DNA from: Lingula anatina
Lineage: Eukaryota; Brachiopoda; Lingulata; Lingulida; Lingulidae
Length of the DNA stretch: 64,000 nucleotides
Direction: 5' to 3'
Assembly (NCBI RefSeq): GCF_001039355.2
Contig: NW_019775807.1
Coordinates: forward strand, 67,382-131,381
Shown here: positions 26,439 through 37,984 of the stretch, piece after piece
Numbering within the stretch: position 1 is the stretch's first letter
Layout of the letters: each line of letters begins with the position of its first letter
The notes under the pieces: model-generated
The model's input: the letters and a program-made list of their open reading frames with translations, nothing else
The model's database searches: none
What the model was told of the DNA's origin: nothing
Translations under genes and position numbers: made by a program

Positions 26439-28910
26439 ATTGTCACACCCCACAAGATTGGTGAGGTCTACGTGTACGATCAACCCAACAAAGGCTACCA
26501 GGACTACGATGTCCCACCCTCGCGGTACTTCCCATCAGCTGCTGGGCAAGATGGCAGCCAAGACTCGGAAGGAAACTACAGCGTTCCAAACTCAATCAGC
26601 CCTGAGGAACCCACATACAGTATTCCACCTTCCCGGGGCAATGACAGTTTGTACAGCACACCGAGTTCGTTGCCGACATCCAAAAGACTTAGCCCCGAAA
26701 GAGATGTGTATGACAGACCCACAAATCAAGGTGTGTCGCCTAATGCGATGTTGGATGTGTACGACAGGCCAAATCCTTCATCAAATCGCTCTAGTACAAT
26801 CTCTATGCTTTCTACAGGATCAACTAATTGCTCAAGTGAGGCTTCCAGCGCCCAGCAATCTGGCTCAGCGCGTTCCAGTACTGACATATCCTACCATGAT
26901 CTCTACGACATACCACCCCACGATCCTCGGGGTACAATGAAGAAATCCAACTCTGAACCATTGCTGGATATATATGACTCGCCCCCAAGTAAAAAACAAG
27001 GAGAACAGCTGCAAATGGAGTACAATGATTATGACCACCCTCCCCCAGTTGAGGAGGGTATATACAGTACCCCACCACCCCCCAAAGCTGTGAAAGGAAA
27101 CCTGAACAAAGCAAATTCAATCCTGGAGAGTGAGAGGACTTCAATATCTGTATCCAAAGTAAAGGATCTTTACGACAGCTCTACTTTAAAGAAAGAGAAT
27201 TCTTTAGAGGATATATATGCCACAACTCCGCGTAATACACCAGTGAAGCAGCACAAGCTGCAGAGTCAAAGTGTGCACGACCCAAATCACGTGTATGATG
27301 TGCCACCACAAGTCACAAAGGACACAGAAACGACATCAAATGTGACTAGGTTGTCCAGAAATTCTGCAGAATGTTTGGACATGCAATTTGCGCGCCTGTC
27401 AACAGGTAGTGACGATTCCAAGGGATCGGGTTTGGACATTGGTTCAGTGACTTACGAAGAGCTGCCACTGGATTTAGACGCTGCTATGGAATTGCTGCTC
27501 AGGCTGCAGCAGGACGTGCACAAGGCCACAACCAGGCTGCTGAGCTTTGTAAGCAGCACGTGGCGAACCAAAGAAAAACTGGAGCCTAGGATATACGATG
27601 TCAAACTAGCCTGTATGGGAGTAAAAACATCCTTACAGGAGTTTTTAGATTTTGCCCAAGGGGCTCTAGCAAACTCTGCCAAAGTTAGCGACAAAACTCT
27701 TGCCAAAAAGCTCCATACTCAATTAACTCCCCTCCAGGGGGCGATGGTGAGTATAAGCGCAGCCATGAAGAATCTAGACACCTTACAGTGGCAGGTGGCC
27801 AAACTGGTCAGTACAGAGGAGGCATCAGGGGACAGTCTAGGTCAGATTGTGTCCTCATCTAAAGAGCTGTCCAGTGATGTGAGAAAACTTGGCTCCTTCA
27901 TCCAAGGTAATTCTACATTGCTGTTCAAACGTCTCGGTGGAGAACAGGGGGTGATGGAGCCTGCCGAGAGAGACGATAGCGGGAAGTTCAAGCAGGTGGG
28001 ACGCCCCCTCCCACCTGTCCCATTCACCGGATCGAAAGACATGAGTCCTCTTTCACCGCCTGGCAAGTCACCAGGGCCGAAACCCCCATTGAAACCCAAG
28101 CCCAAGGTTGCAGGGAAACCAGACATGCAGGGGCGTCCTTTGCCACCTCCTCCCCCTCCATCTTCCACCCCGCCTCATCGCCCTCATTCCCAGCAAGATC
28201 AGTCACCATTGAAGGCAGTGGCAGGGTTGAAGGCGCACAAGTTGCCCAGCCAAGGGAGCATGGATGAGAGTGGAAAGTTTTTGGAGGACTACGATTATGT
28301 CCATCTTGAATCTGCCGAAGTGCGTGAGCAACGGCAGCAGCAAGAGCAATTCCTGGAGGAGCTGGCAGAAGAGAAGAAAAGAGACTTTACGCCCAAACAG
28401 AAGGCACAAATACAGCTGCTGGAAAAAGAGGTACAGAGGGAAATTGACACTGATATCACCAAGTTTAAAGAGGAGAGATCAACCAGTCAGTTTGAGACAC
28501 GGCTGGATCCTAACGACAAACAGTTATTATTGTTTTATGCCGAACAGGTCATGTCCCATTCCAGTCTCCTCACCAATGCCATTGACGCTTTTCTCGGAGG
28601 CATTGAATACAACCAGCCCCCAAAAGTCTTCATAGCACACAGTAAATTTGTCGTTCTAGGGGCACATAAACTGGTCTACATTGGAGACACGTTACACCGC
28701 AATGTGATGAGCACGGACATTCGTAACAAGATCATGCACTGTGCCAATTACTTGTGTGACTGTCTGAAGGCAACTGTCACGGCAACCAAGACTGCGGCAC
28801 TTCAGTACCCATCACTGACCGCTGTCCAAGAAATGGTTGACCGTGTTGTGGATGTGTCACACGCGGCGCATGAACTGAAGCTGGTGATCACCCAGGCAGC
28901 TGCGCTATGA
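26439..28910 (+). CDS. BCAR1: Cas scaffold protein, main exon (substrate domain to C-terminus)
   Basis: One exon of 823 codons plus TGA, following acceptor ATGCAG. In order it encodes: (a) a substrate domain (~26460-27310) with twelve YxxP motifs (YDQP, YDVP, YSVP, YSIP, YSTP, YDRP twice, YDIP, YDSP, YDHP, YSTP, YDVP), which in Cas proteins are Src-family targets that recruit Crk; (b) a serine-rich four-helix-bundle region (~27440-27940); (c) a proline-rich stretch with GRPLPPVP and GRPLPPPPPP (~28000-28170); (d) YDYVHL at 28290-28307, identical to the Src SH2-binding motif of p130Cas; (e) a charged coiled segment; (f) the C-terminal FAT-like Cas domain (~28485-28907). With the SH3 exon this gives ~920 residues, close to vertebrate p130Cas (~870). 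The role is focal-adhesion and migration signalling in the cytoplasm. Intron-poor packing of three domains into one exon is notable. This is the complete copy; a truncated copy follows at 32898. Confidence 0.96.
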   Translation: MVTPHKIGEVYVYDQPNKGYQDYDVPPSRYFPSAAGQDGSQDSEGNYSVPNSISPEEPTYSIPPSRGNDSLYSTPSSLPTSKRLSPERDVYDRPTNQGVSPNAMLDVYDRPNPSSNRSSTISMLSTGSTNCSSEASSAQQSGSARSSTDISYHDLYDIPPHDPRGTMKKSNSEPLLDIYDSPPSKKQGEQLQMEYNDYDHPPPVEEGIYSTPPPPKAVKGNLNKANSILESERTSISVSKVKDLYDSSTLKKENSLEDIYATTPRNTPVKQHKLQSQSVHDPNHVYDVPPQVTKDTETTSNVTRLSRNSAECLDMQFARLSTGSDDSKGSGLDIGSVTYEELPLDLDAAMELLLRLQQDVHKATTRLLSFVSSTWRTKEKLEPRIYDVKLACMGVKTSLQEFLDFAQGALANSAKVSDKTLAKKLHTQLTPLQGAMVSISAAMKNLDTLQWQVAKLVSTEEASGDSLGQIVSSSKELSSDVRKLGSFIQGNSTLLFKRLGGEQGVMEPAERDDSGKFKQVGRPLPPVPFTGSKDMSPLSPPGKSPGPKPPLKPKPKVAGKPDMQGRPLPPPPPPSSTPPHRPHSQQDQSPLKAVAGLKAHKLPSQGSMDESGKFLEDYDYVHLESAEVREQRQQQEQFLEELAEEKKRDFTPKQKAQIQLLEKEVQREIDTDITKFKEERSTSQFETRLDPNDKQLLLFYAEQVMSHSSLLTNAIDAFLGGIEYNQPPKVFIAHSKFVVLGAHKLVYIGDTLHRNVMSTDIRNKIMHCANYLCDCLKATVTATKTAALQYPSLTAVQEMVDRVVDVSHAAHELKLVITQAAAL

Positions 28911-31625
28911 ATAGATTAAAAAACAGACTACTCCGTTGAAAAGCCCAGGTGGCTTTATGTACGAGTCAAACATGGTTGTGTTTTGTATATTAAATGTAAA
29001 CTGTTTTGTTTGTTTTTTTGTCACTGATCAGGGATCAGTTGTTGATATAAGGCTTTTGATTAGCTTAATGTATGTCATTCACATAGGATGATGTAAATTA
29101 TCCAATTTAGCTTGAGCTGAGACGCATATTATTTACCATTACTCTAGTAGAGTGCAAGCCCAATCGTGGTAGTCTCCTTTTAAAAACAGTTCAGACTGGA
29201 AGTAAATCAGTCTTTGGGTTGAGACAAGTTGAATGCATGGCGTTGTTGGCAGTTGCTTGATTTATAACTCGACAAAGTTTCTTCTCTGTTAATGAGATAT
29301 GAAGATAAGGCACAGTGTACAAGGCTCTTCTCACATCTAATGGTGTTATTGCTGTACTGGCGTATTTTGAGAGGCCCAAACATGTATGTAATTCCATTAC
29401 AGGGGGTTTTCTTGCTTTTACAAGTTTACTATCACTTGTTAGGAAGAATTTCATCTATTGGTCATGTTGAATGCATACAGATTTATTGGGTTTGGCGAGA
29501 GCAGGGGCTCAGTTTAGGTGACTCTCTTATGGTAGTGTCTCAAAGTGTACCAATACAGCTGTCTTTAAAGTATACCGCAAGTTGTGGAAAGCAACTATAT
29601 GTTTAGTCAGCAACTGTAAAAAGCAGTTATAATAGATACAGCCTGTTGTCCAATACCAATTGTGTGCTTTATGCTGAAGAAAATAATAAGGGGTCTAGAT
29701 ACAATTTTGTTTAATCTGAAATGGTTCCAACATATGAATAATAGAAGCTCCAGTGCTATTTTTTAAAGATCAAAAAGTTGATTGCATTAATTTATGCTGT
29801 GAAATCTGTATGACAGTATGAGGTAGGTTGAAACAAATTTGTTCAAAATGTTATGTGTCTAGCCTCAAACTGGAAACAGTTAGGCAATGCTATTATTATT
29901 ATTATTATCTGCTTGTTTGGTATACTAAAATCAACATTCCCTTGACCATGTTAAAAGAATTCATAATGTTTAAGTCCTAGTATTGTATTAAGTTCTAGAA
30001 TGTTCTCAGTATGGGAATTATATTGGATGAACTTGATACCTACAATGTAAAACAAGGAATGGCACACATGACATCTGGCAGTATGCCACGCTGTGTTAAG
30101 TCTCCCCCTCCAAATCAAATCGACGTTAATTTTGTTATCTTAAGTGAATTTTTATACTGCAAGATGTGCCTTAAATGCTTTATCATAGCCTGTGCTTGGA
30201 ACAGTAATGGAATTACAGTGTTTATAAAGGCTGTCATTGGATAAATATGGATTTTTTTGTGTGCATTTTGACAGCTTTGCTGTGAGGATAGGGCTCGTTT
30301 AAACCCGTCTATAAGTTATTGATGTAGATATTTATGATAGAGAATGGCTTAGTGTTGAAAGCCAGTTCTTGTCCACCATTAAAATTGCCACTGTAAATGA
30401 TTACAGGACAGTCATTAAAAGCTTTTTTGGTAGAATTGTAATCCTAACCAATGATTTTGTTACCGCATTGCAATTTGATTATTTAATGAAGAAAATGGAT
30501 TCCTCTGGGCAGGGGTCAGTTTTTCCCCCCTAGAAAGTTGAGTCATTTGTAAATGGCAGTGCTCAACAACAGACACGGCATTCAAGTGATGGAAGTAGAA
30601 CAGTATTATAACTTGGGCTTTAATTTAGCTTTGAAGATCACAAAATCAATAGTTGGAGGTGCCAGTTGAAGCCAACAGAATGAAGATGATATATTCACAT
30701 TTAACCTATGATGAGAGAAACATTCAGTAGAGATTTAGGTCCTCTATGTCTTATCTGGGAATTGAGTTATTTGGGGGTTAAATTTATGCCCCTGGTATCC
30801 TCGTCAAGCTTGCATTCTTTTTTGGAAAAAAATGGTTCTTTGTCTCAGTTTGGTTTAGAGGAATTCTTTGTTCCTAATTACTAATTGTTAGAGGCGTATT
30901 TTGGCCTATCGTGCTATTAGTGTTGCCAATATTTCTTTCATTTATTAGAACCATTTGTAGTAGTTGTCTGTTAGTGTTAATCATTTGTTTGCAATTCCTC
31001 TTTTGCTGAAATGTTTCACTGCCAATAGAACTGATGATCAAACACTTGGGAGCCAGGCTGTGGAAAATGATCTCATACTCAGTTGTGTTTGTAGCACATG
31101 GACAATTTTAACTTTTCAATTTAGTACAAGTAATTGAGGAAAATTCTAGATAACATTATCAGTAATTTCTTATGACGAGTTTGAATGTTCAAAGACTACC
31201 CGAGCGTATGATTTGATCCTCAAATTGAAGAAAAAGGCCCTTAGACAATTGCTTTTTAATGATTTATTGCTTAATGACAAGCCTGTCAGTGTCGAAGATG
31301 AGGCTTCATCTGAACATGTCTAAAATGGATATTTAGACGTCACAGTTATTTAGAAACAATGAAAACAAATAGCTTCTTTACAATAATAATAATAATATTA
31401 CTAAATTTATATTTGTGGAAGCTTCATTATTATGTTTGATACTGAATGTCTGCTTTCAATGGAATAGCTTTTCCTTACATGTAAATATTGTATTACTGAA
31501 TTTTCTCTGCTGATACATAATGTTGAAGAAGAAGAAGAAGTGGTCTGCCAATGTTTATTACTGTGTACATAGCAAAGCTGGCAGATGAAATGTCTTCAAT
31601 AAAGCTGATATGAAAAGGAATTTGA
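28911..31625 (+). other. 3' UTR of the Cas gene
   Basis: About 2.7 kb of AT-rich, non-coding DNA between the TGA and the AATAAA at 31598. It contains short ATT and GAA tracts. It is repeated with few changes at 34664-37350 downstream of the second copy. Small open frames here have no recognisable product. Confidence 0.75.
31598..31603 (+). terminator. Polyadenylation signal of the Cas gene
   Basis: Canonical AATAAA in TCAATAAAGCTG, about 2.7 kb after the stop codon. It is preserved at 37327-37332 in the second copy. Other AATAAA hexamers may exist, but this one lies where similarity to ordinary transcribed UTR fades. Confidence 0.55.
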
Positions 31626-32019
31626 AGTGTTATTTTTGTTTGGCTGATTATTATGAAAAACACTGACTAGAAGAAAGGCAAAGTTAAATTTCTTATAAGA
31701 TTTTCCCATAAGTAGCACAAACTGATTAACATTTTAGCAAATTCTGATAACTGTTAAGATGTTTGTATTTTAAACTGCATTTTGTAATCGCTGTTCAAAA
31801 CCATTTCAATTCACATTTAGATTCTACTTAACAAACTGGTCAACTACCCGGCTATAAATACTACAATGATACTATTGAATCACTTAAACATGCCCTTGCT
31901 AACATTGAGGCATTAAAGAACACAATCAGGTTTTTTTAAGTTCACCTAACACAATATGAAGTACAAATCCAAAATAATTTTTAGAGGCGGCACACCTAAG
32001 GCAATGGAAAATGATCTTA

Positions 32020-32194
32020 GGGTGCATTCCCAGAGATTTAGATATAGATCGACCTAACTCCCTGGGGGTTCTCGCTAAATTGCAGTCAGCCGAGCGCGCA
32101 CCATAGTTAATTACCCCCTTACAGCTTTTAGTAGGCGGGACAGACGCTTAAGCAGGCTAAGCTGACAGTAATCTAAAATCTATGGGAATGGGGT
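32020..32194 (+). mobile_element. 4-bp-TSD MITE, shortened copy
   Basis: It begins GGGTGCATTCCC and ends GGGAATGGGGT, flanked on both sides by CTTA (32016-32019 and 32195-32198). At 175 bp it is internally deleted relative to the 213-bp copies at 57145 and 60763. Its counterpart in the second Cas copy is at 37749-37945 and is 197 bp. Confidence 0.8.
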
Positions 32195-32232
32195 CTTACT
32201 GAGGTATTTCACTGTTTATCAATTATACATTT

Positions 32233-32896
32233 TTTATGTACAGACACAGATGTGTCTGTACATATTGCCATCACCTGTGTCTGTTGTCGCCGATCATGTC
32301 GCCGTGCACTTTCAGCGTTAACACCATAAATGGAAGACAGTTTTACTTTTTGGCTTTATATTTACAGAGCTGATGAATATTCATAAAACACAGGTCAATT
32401 AAAAAAATCAGCATGATCGGGCCATTATTGTAGAATTTATGCGGTTTTTTCACTTTTCAGCATATATGCAACACTGTTAACACATTTCAAGGAAAACTGA
32501 TAGGCCTGTTGTCATGAAACTCACAGGAGTAATCAATCTTACTAAAACGCAGACCAAGTTCAAAAATCGGCATGATCGGGCCACTATTTTAGTAGTTATG
32601 CTGTTTTTTCACTTTTCAGCATATATGCAACACTGTTAACACATTTCAAGGAAAACCCATAGGCCTGTTGTCATGAAACTCACAGGAGTAATCAATCTTA
32701 CTAAAACGCAAGTCAAGTTCAAAAATCAGCATAATCGGACCATTATTTTATAAGTTATGCTGTTTTTTCACATTTCCTCAGATTCAATTCTTAGGCATGT
32801 TAACAGTCTCATTATTTAATTAATAATAAGATACGTAAAAGTGTTTGTTTGACACTTCCTGCATCTTTGCATCTTACGTAAAAATGATGGTAAACT
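32233..32896 (+). mobile_element. Apparent allele-specific insertion with 159-bp tandem repeats
   Basis: The paired copies agree up to about 32232/37984; from there the left copy carries this extra DNA up to the gap base. It opens with an inverted repeat (13-bp arms 32236-32248 and 32251-32263, two-base loop). It then has ~2.4 copies of a 159-bp unit (GCATGATCGG at 32411 and 32570, GCATAATCGG at 32729). Hairpin plus ~160-bp tandem units resembles the Pearl/Helentron-type elements described in bivalves, but the family is inferred. The right end is not in the sequence. Confidence 0.55.
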
Positions 32897-32897
32897 N
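32897..32897. other. Assembly gap base (n) before the second Cas copy
   Basis: Single n. The next base starts, in the middle of a coding exon, a repeat of the sequence beginning at 27145. Confidence 0.95.
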
Positions 32898-34663
32898 TAT
32901 CTGTATCCAAAGTAAAGGATCTTTACGATAGCTCTACTTTAAAGAAAGAGAATTCTTTAGAGGATATATATGCCACAACTCCGCGTAATACACCTGTGAA
33001 GCAGCACAAGCTGCAGAGTCAAAGTGTGCACGACCCAAATCACGTGTATGATGTGCCACCACAAGTCACAAAGGACACAGAAACAACACCAAATGTGACT
33101 AGGTTGTCCAGAAATTCTGCGGAATGTTTGGACACGCAATTTGCACGTTTGTCAACAGGTAGTGACGATTCCAAGGGATCGGGTTTGGACATTGGTTCAG
33201 TGACTTACGAAGAGCTACCATTGGATTTAGACGCTGCTATGGAATTGCTGCTCAGGCTGCAGCAGGACGTGCATAAGGCCACAACCAGGCTGCTGAGCTT
33301 TGTGAGCAGCACGTGGAGAACCAAAGAAAAACTGGAGCCTAGGATTTACGATGTCAAACTAGCCTGTATGGGAGTAAAAACATCATTACAGGAGTTTTTA
33401 GATTTTGCCCAAGGGGCTCTAGCAAACTCTGCCAAAGTTAGCGACAAAACTCTTGCCAAAAAGCTCCATACTCAATTAACTCCCCTCCAGGGGGCGATGG
33501 TGAGTATAAGCGCAGCCATGAAGAATCTAGACACCTTACAGTGGCAGGTGGCCAAACTGGTCAGTACAGAGGAGGCATCAGGGGACAGTCTGGGTCAGAT
33601 TGTGTCCTCATCTAAAGAGCTGTCCAGTGACGTGAGAAAACTTGGCTCCTTCATCCAAGGTAATTCTACATTGCTGTTCAAACGTCTCGGTGGAGAACAG
33701 GGGGTGATGGAGCCTGCCGAGAGAGACGATAGCGGGAAGTTCAAGCAGGTGGGACGCCCCCTCCCACCTGTCCCATTCACCGGATCGAAAGACAAGAGTC
33801 CTCTTTCACCGCCTGGAAAGTCACCAGGGCCGAAACCCCCATTGAAACCCAAGCCTAAGGTTGCTGGGAAACCAGACATGCAGGGGCGTCCTTTGCCACC
33901 TCCTCCCCCTCCATCCTCGACTCCGCCTCAGCGCCCACGTTCCCAGCAAGACCAGTTGCCATTGAAGGCAGTGGCAGGGTTAAAGGTGCACAAGTTGCCC
34001 AGCCAAGGGAGCATGGATGAGAGTGGAAAGTTTTTGGAGGACTACGATTATGTTCATCTTGAATCTGCTGAAGTGCGTGAGCAACGGCAGCAGCAAGAGC
34101 AATTCCTGGAGGAGCTGGCGGAAGAGAAGAAAAGAGACTTTACGCCCAAACAGAAGGCACAAATACAGCTGCTGGAAAAAGAGGTACAGAGAGAAATTGA
34201 CACTGATATCACCAAGTTTAAAGAGGAGAGATCGACCAGTCAGTTTGAGACACGGCTGGATCCTAATGACAAACAGTTATTGTTGTTTTATGCTGAACAG
34301 GTCATGTCCCATTCCAGTCTCCTCACCAATGCCATTGACGCTTTTCTCGGAGGCATTGAATACAACCAGCCCCCAAAAGTCTTCATAGCACACAGTAAAT
34401 TTGTCGTTCTAGGGGCACATAAACTGGTCTACATTGGAGACACGTTACACCGCAATGTGATGAGCACGGACATTCGTAACAAGATCATGCACTGTGCCAA
34501 TTACTTGTGTGACTGTCTGAAGGCAACTGTCACAGCAACCAAGACTGCGGCGCTTCAGTACCCGTCACTGACCGCTGTCCAAGAAATGGTTGACCGTGTT
34601 GTGGATGTGTCACACGCGGCGCATGAACTGAAGCTGGTGATCACCCAGGCAGCTGCGCTATGA
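32898..34663 (+). CDS. BCAR1: Second, 5'-truncated copy of the Cas main exon (probable other allele)
   Basis: From the gap base the frame is open and collinear with 27145-28910: …SVSKVKDLYDSS onward to the same TGA. It lacks the SH3 domain and most YxxP motifs, but keeps the last YDVP, the helical bundle, the proline-rich stretch, YDYVHL and the FAT-like domain. Changes are mostly synonymous. Visible replacements include Met to Lys before SPLSPP, Ser to Pro in the ETT(S/P)NV stretch, and His to Gln plus His to Arg in the proline-rich tail. The C-terminal domain is unchanged. There is no promoter or acceptor at its start and it begins at a gap. A second haplotype placed in tandem is the likeliest reading; a genuine partial gene duplication is the alternative. 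Confidence 0.85.
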
Positions 34664-37350
34664 ATAGATTAAAAAAAAGACTACTCCGTTGAAAAGCCCA
34701 GGTGGCTTTATGTTACAAGTCAAATATGGTTGTGTTTTGTATATTAAATGTAAACTGTTTTGTTTGTTTTTTTTGTCACTGATCAGGGATCAGTTGTTGA
34801 TATAAAGCTTTTGATTAGCTTAATGTATGTCATTCACATAGGATGATGTAAATTATCCAATTTAGCTTGAGCTGAGACGCATATTATTTACCATTACTCT
34901 ACTAGTATAGTGCAAGCCCAATCGTGGTAGTCTCCTTTTAAAAACAGTTCAGACTGGAAGTAAATCAGTCTTTGGGTTAGACAAGTTGAATGCATGGCGT
35001 TGTTGGCAGTTGCTTGATTTATAACTCGACAAAATTTCTTTTCTGTTAATGAGATATGGAGATAAGGCAGTGTATAAGGCTCTTCTCACATCTAATGGTG
35101 TTATTGCTGTACTGGTGTATTTTGAGAGGCCCAAACATGTATGTAATTCCATTACAGGGGGTTTTCTTGCTTTTTCAAGTTTACTATCACTTGTTAGGAA
35201 TAATTTCATCTATTGGTCATGTTGAATGCATACAGATTTATTGGGTGTGGCGGGAGCAGGGGCTCAGTTTAGGTGACTCTCTTATGGTAGTGTCTCAAAG
35301 TGTACCAATACAGCTGTCTTTAAAGTATACCGCAAGTTGTGGAAAGCAACTATATGTTTAGTCAGCAACTGTAAAAAGCAGTTATAATAGATACATGTAC
35401 AGCCTGTTGTCCAATACCAATTGTGTGCTTTATGCTGAAGAAAGTAATAAGGGGTCTAGATACAATTTTGTTAAAACTGAAATGTTTCCAACATATGAAT
35501 AATGGAAACTCCAGTGCTATTTTTAAAAGATCAAAAAGTTGATTGCATTAATTTATGCTGTGAAATCTGTATGAGGTAGGTTGAAACGGATTTGTTCAAA
35601 ATGTTATGTGTCTAGCCTCAAACTGGAAACAGTTAGGCAATGCTATTATTATTATTTGCTTGGGTCCTTGTTTGGTATACTAAAATCAACATTCCCTTGA
35701 CCATGTTAAAAGAATTCAGAATGTTTAAGTCCTAGTATTGTATTAAGTTCTAGAATGTTCTCAGTATGGGAATTATATTGGATGAGCTTGATACCTACAA
35801 TGTAAAACAAGGAATGGCACACATGACATCTGGCAGTATGCCACGCGATGTCAAGTCTCCCCCTCCAAATCAAATCAACATTAATTTTGTTATCTTAAGT
35901 GAATTTTTATACTGCAAGATGTGCCTTAAATGCTTTATCATAGCCTGTGCTTGGAACAGTAATGGAATTACAGTGTTTATAAAGGCTGTCAATGGATAAA
36001 TATGGATTTTTTGTGTGCGTCTTGACAGCTTTGCTGTGAGGATAGGGCTCGTTTAAACCCGTCTATAAGTTATAGATGTAGATATTTATGATAGAGAATG
36101 GCTTAGTGTTGAAAGCCAGTTCTTGTCCACCATTAAAATTGCCACTGTAAATGATTACAGGACAGTCATTAAAAGCTTTTTTGGTAGAATTGTAATCCTA
36201 ACCAATGATTTTGTTACCGCATTGCAATTTGATTATTTAATGAAGAAAATGGATTCCTCTGGGCAGGGGTCAGTTTTTCCCCCCTAGAAAGTTGAGTCAT
36301 TTGTAAATGGCAGTGCTCAACAACAGACACGGCATTCAAGTGATGGAAGTAGAACAGTGTTATAACTTGGGCTTTAATTTGGCTTTGAAGATCACAAAAT
36401 CAATAGTTGGAGGTGCCAGTTGAAGCCAATAGAATGAAGATGATATATTCACAGTTAACCTATGATGAGAGAAACATTCAGTAGAGATAAAGTCCTCTAT
36501 GTTTTATCTGGGAATCGAGTTATTTGGGCATTAAATTTATGTCCCTGGTATCCTCGTCAGGCTTGCATTCTTTTTTGGAAAAAAATGGTTCTTTTTCTTT
36601 GTCTCAGTTTGGTTTAGAGGAATTCTTTGTTCCTAATTCCTCATTGTTAGAGACGTATTTTGGCCTATCGTGCTATTAGTGTTGCCAATATTTCTTTCAT
36701 TTATTAGAACCATTTGTACTAGTTGTCTGTTAGTGTTAATCATTTGTTTGCAATTCCTCTTTTGCTGAAATGTTTCACTGCCAATAGAACTGATGATCAA
36801 ACACTTAGGAGCCAGCCTGTGGAAAATGATCTCATACTCAGTTGTTTGTAGCACATGGACAATTTGAACTTTTCAATTTAGTTCAAGTAATTGAGGAAAA
36901 TTCTAGATAACATTATCAGTAATTTCTTATGACGAGTTTGAATGTTCAAAGACTACCGAGTGTATGATTTGATCCTCAAATTGAAGAAAAAGGCCCTTAG
37001 ACAATTGCTTTTTAATGATTTATTGCTTAATGACAAGCCTGTCAGTGTCCAAGATGAGGCTTCATCTGAACATGTCTAAAATGGATATTTAGAAACAATG
37101 AAAACACAAATAGCTTCTGTACAATAATAATAATATTACTAAATTTATATTTGTGGAAGCTTCATTATTATGTTTGATACTGAATGTCTGCTTTCAATGG
37201 AATAGCTTTTCCTTACATGTAAATATTGTATTGCTGAATTTTCTCTGCTGATACATAATGTTGAAGAAGTGGTCTGCCAATGTTTATTACTGTGTACATA
37301 GCAAAGCTGGCAGATGAAATGTCTTCAATAAAGCTGATATGAAAAGGAAT
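34664..37350 (+). other. 3' UTR in the second Cas copy
   Basis: Near-identical to 28911-31625 with small indels, for example a shortened ATT tract near 35645 and a missing GAAGAAGAA near 37265. It ends with AATAAA at 37327-37332. Confidence 0.75.
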
Positions 37351-37748
37351 TTGAAGTGTTATTTTTGTTTGGCTGATTATTATGAAAAACACTGACTAGA
37401 AGAAAGGCAAAGTTAAATTTCTTACAAGATTTTTCCGTAAGTAGCACAAACTGATCAACATTTTAGCAAATTCTGATAACTGTTAAGATGTTTGTATTTT
37501 AAACTGCATTTTGTAATTGCTGTTCAAAACCATTTCAATTCACATTTAGACTCTACTTAACAAACTGGTGAACTACCCGACTACAAATAACACAGTGATA
37601 CTATTGAATCACTTAAACATGCCCTTGCTAACACTAAAGGCATTAAAGAACACAATCAGGTTTTTTAAGTTCACCTAACACAATATGAAGTACAAATCCA
37701 AAATAATATTTAGAGGCGGCACACCTAAGGCAATGGAAAATGATCTTA

Positions 37749-37945
37749 GGGTGCGTTCCCAGAAATTTAGATCGATCTAACTCCCTGGGGGTTCTCGCTA
37801 AATTGCAGTCAGCTGTGCCCACCATAGTTAATTACCCCTTACAGCTTTTAGTAGGCGGGACAGACGCTTAAGCTGGCTAAGCTGACAGTAATCTAGTGAG
37901 ACTCCCCACAAGGACAGATCGATCTAAAATCTATGGGAATGGGAT
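37749..37945 (+). mobile_element. 4-bp-TSD MITE (counterpart of 32020-32194)
   Basis: It begins GGGTGCGTTCCC and ends GGGAATGGGAT, with CTTA on both sides (37745-37748, 37946-37949). It keeps an internal segment (CTAGTGAGACTCCCC…GATCGAT) that the paired copy has lost. The two alleles therefore differ by an indel inside the element. Confidence 0.8.
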
Positions 37946-37984
37946 CTTACTGAGATATTTCACTGTTTATCAATTATACATTTT

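Noticed and set aside
28911-30244. Open frames of ~77-104 residues in the Cas 3' UTR, conserved in the second copy
   Set aside because: Conservation only reflects that both copies are the same locus. There are no motifs and indels are not frame-preserving.
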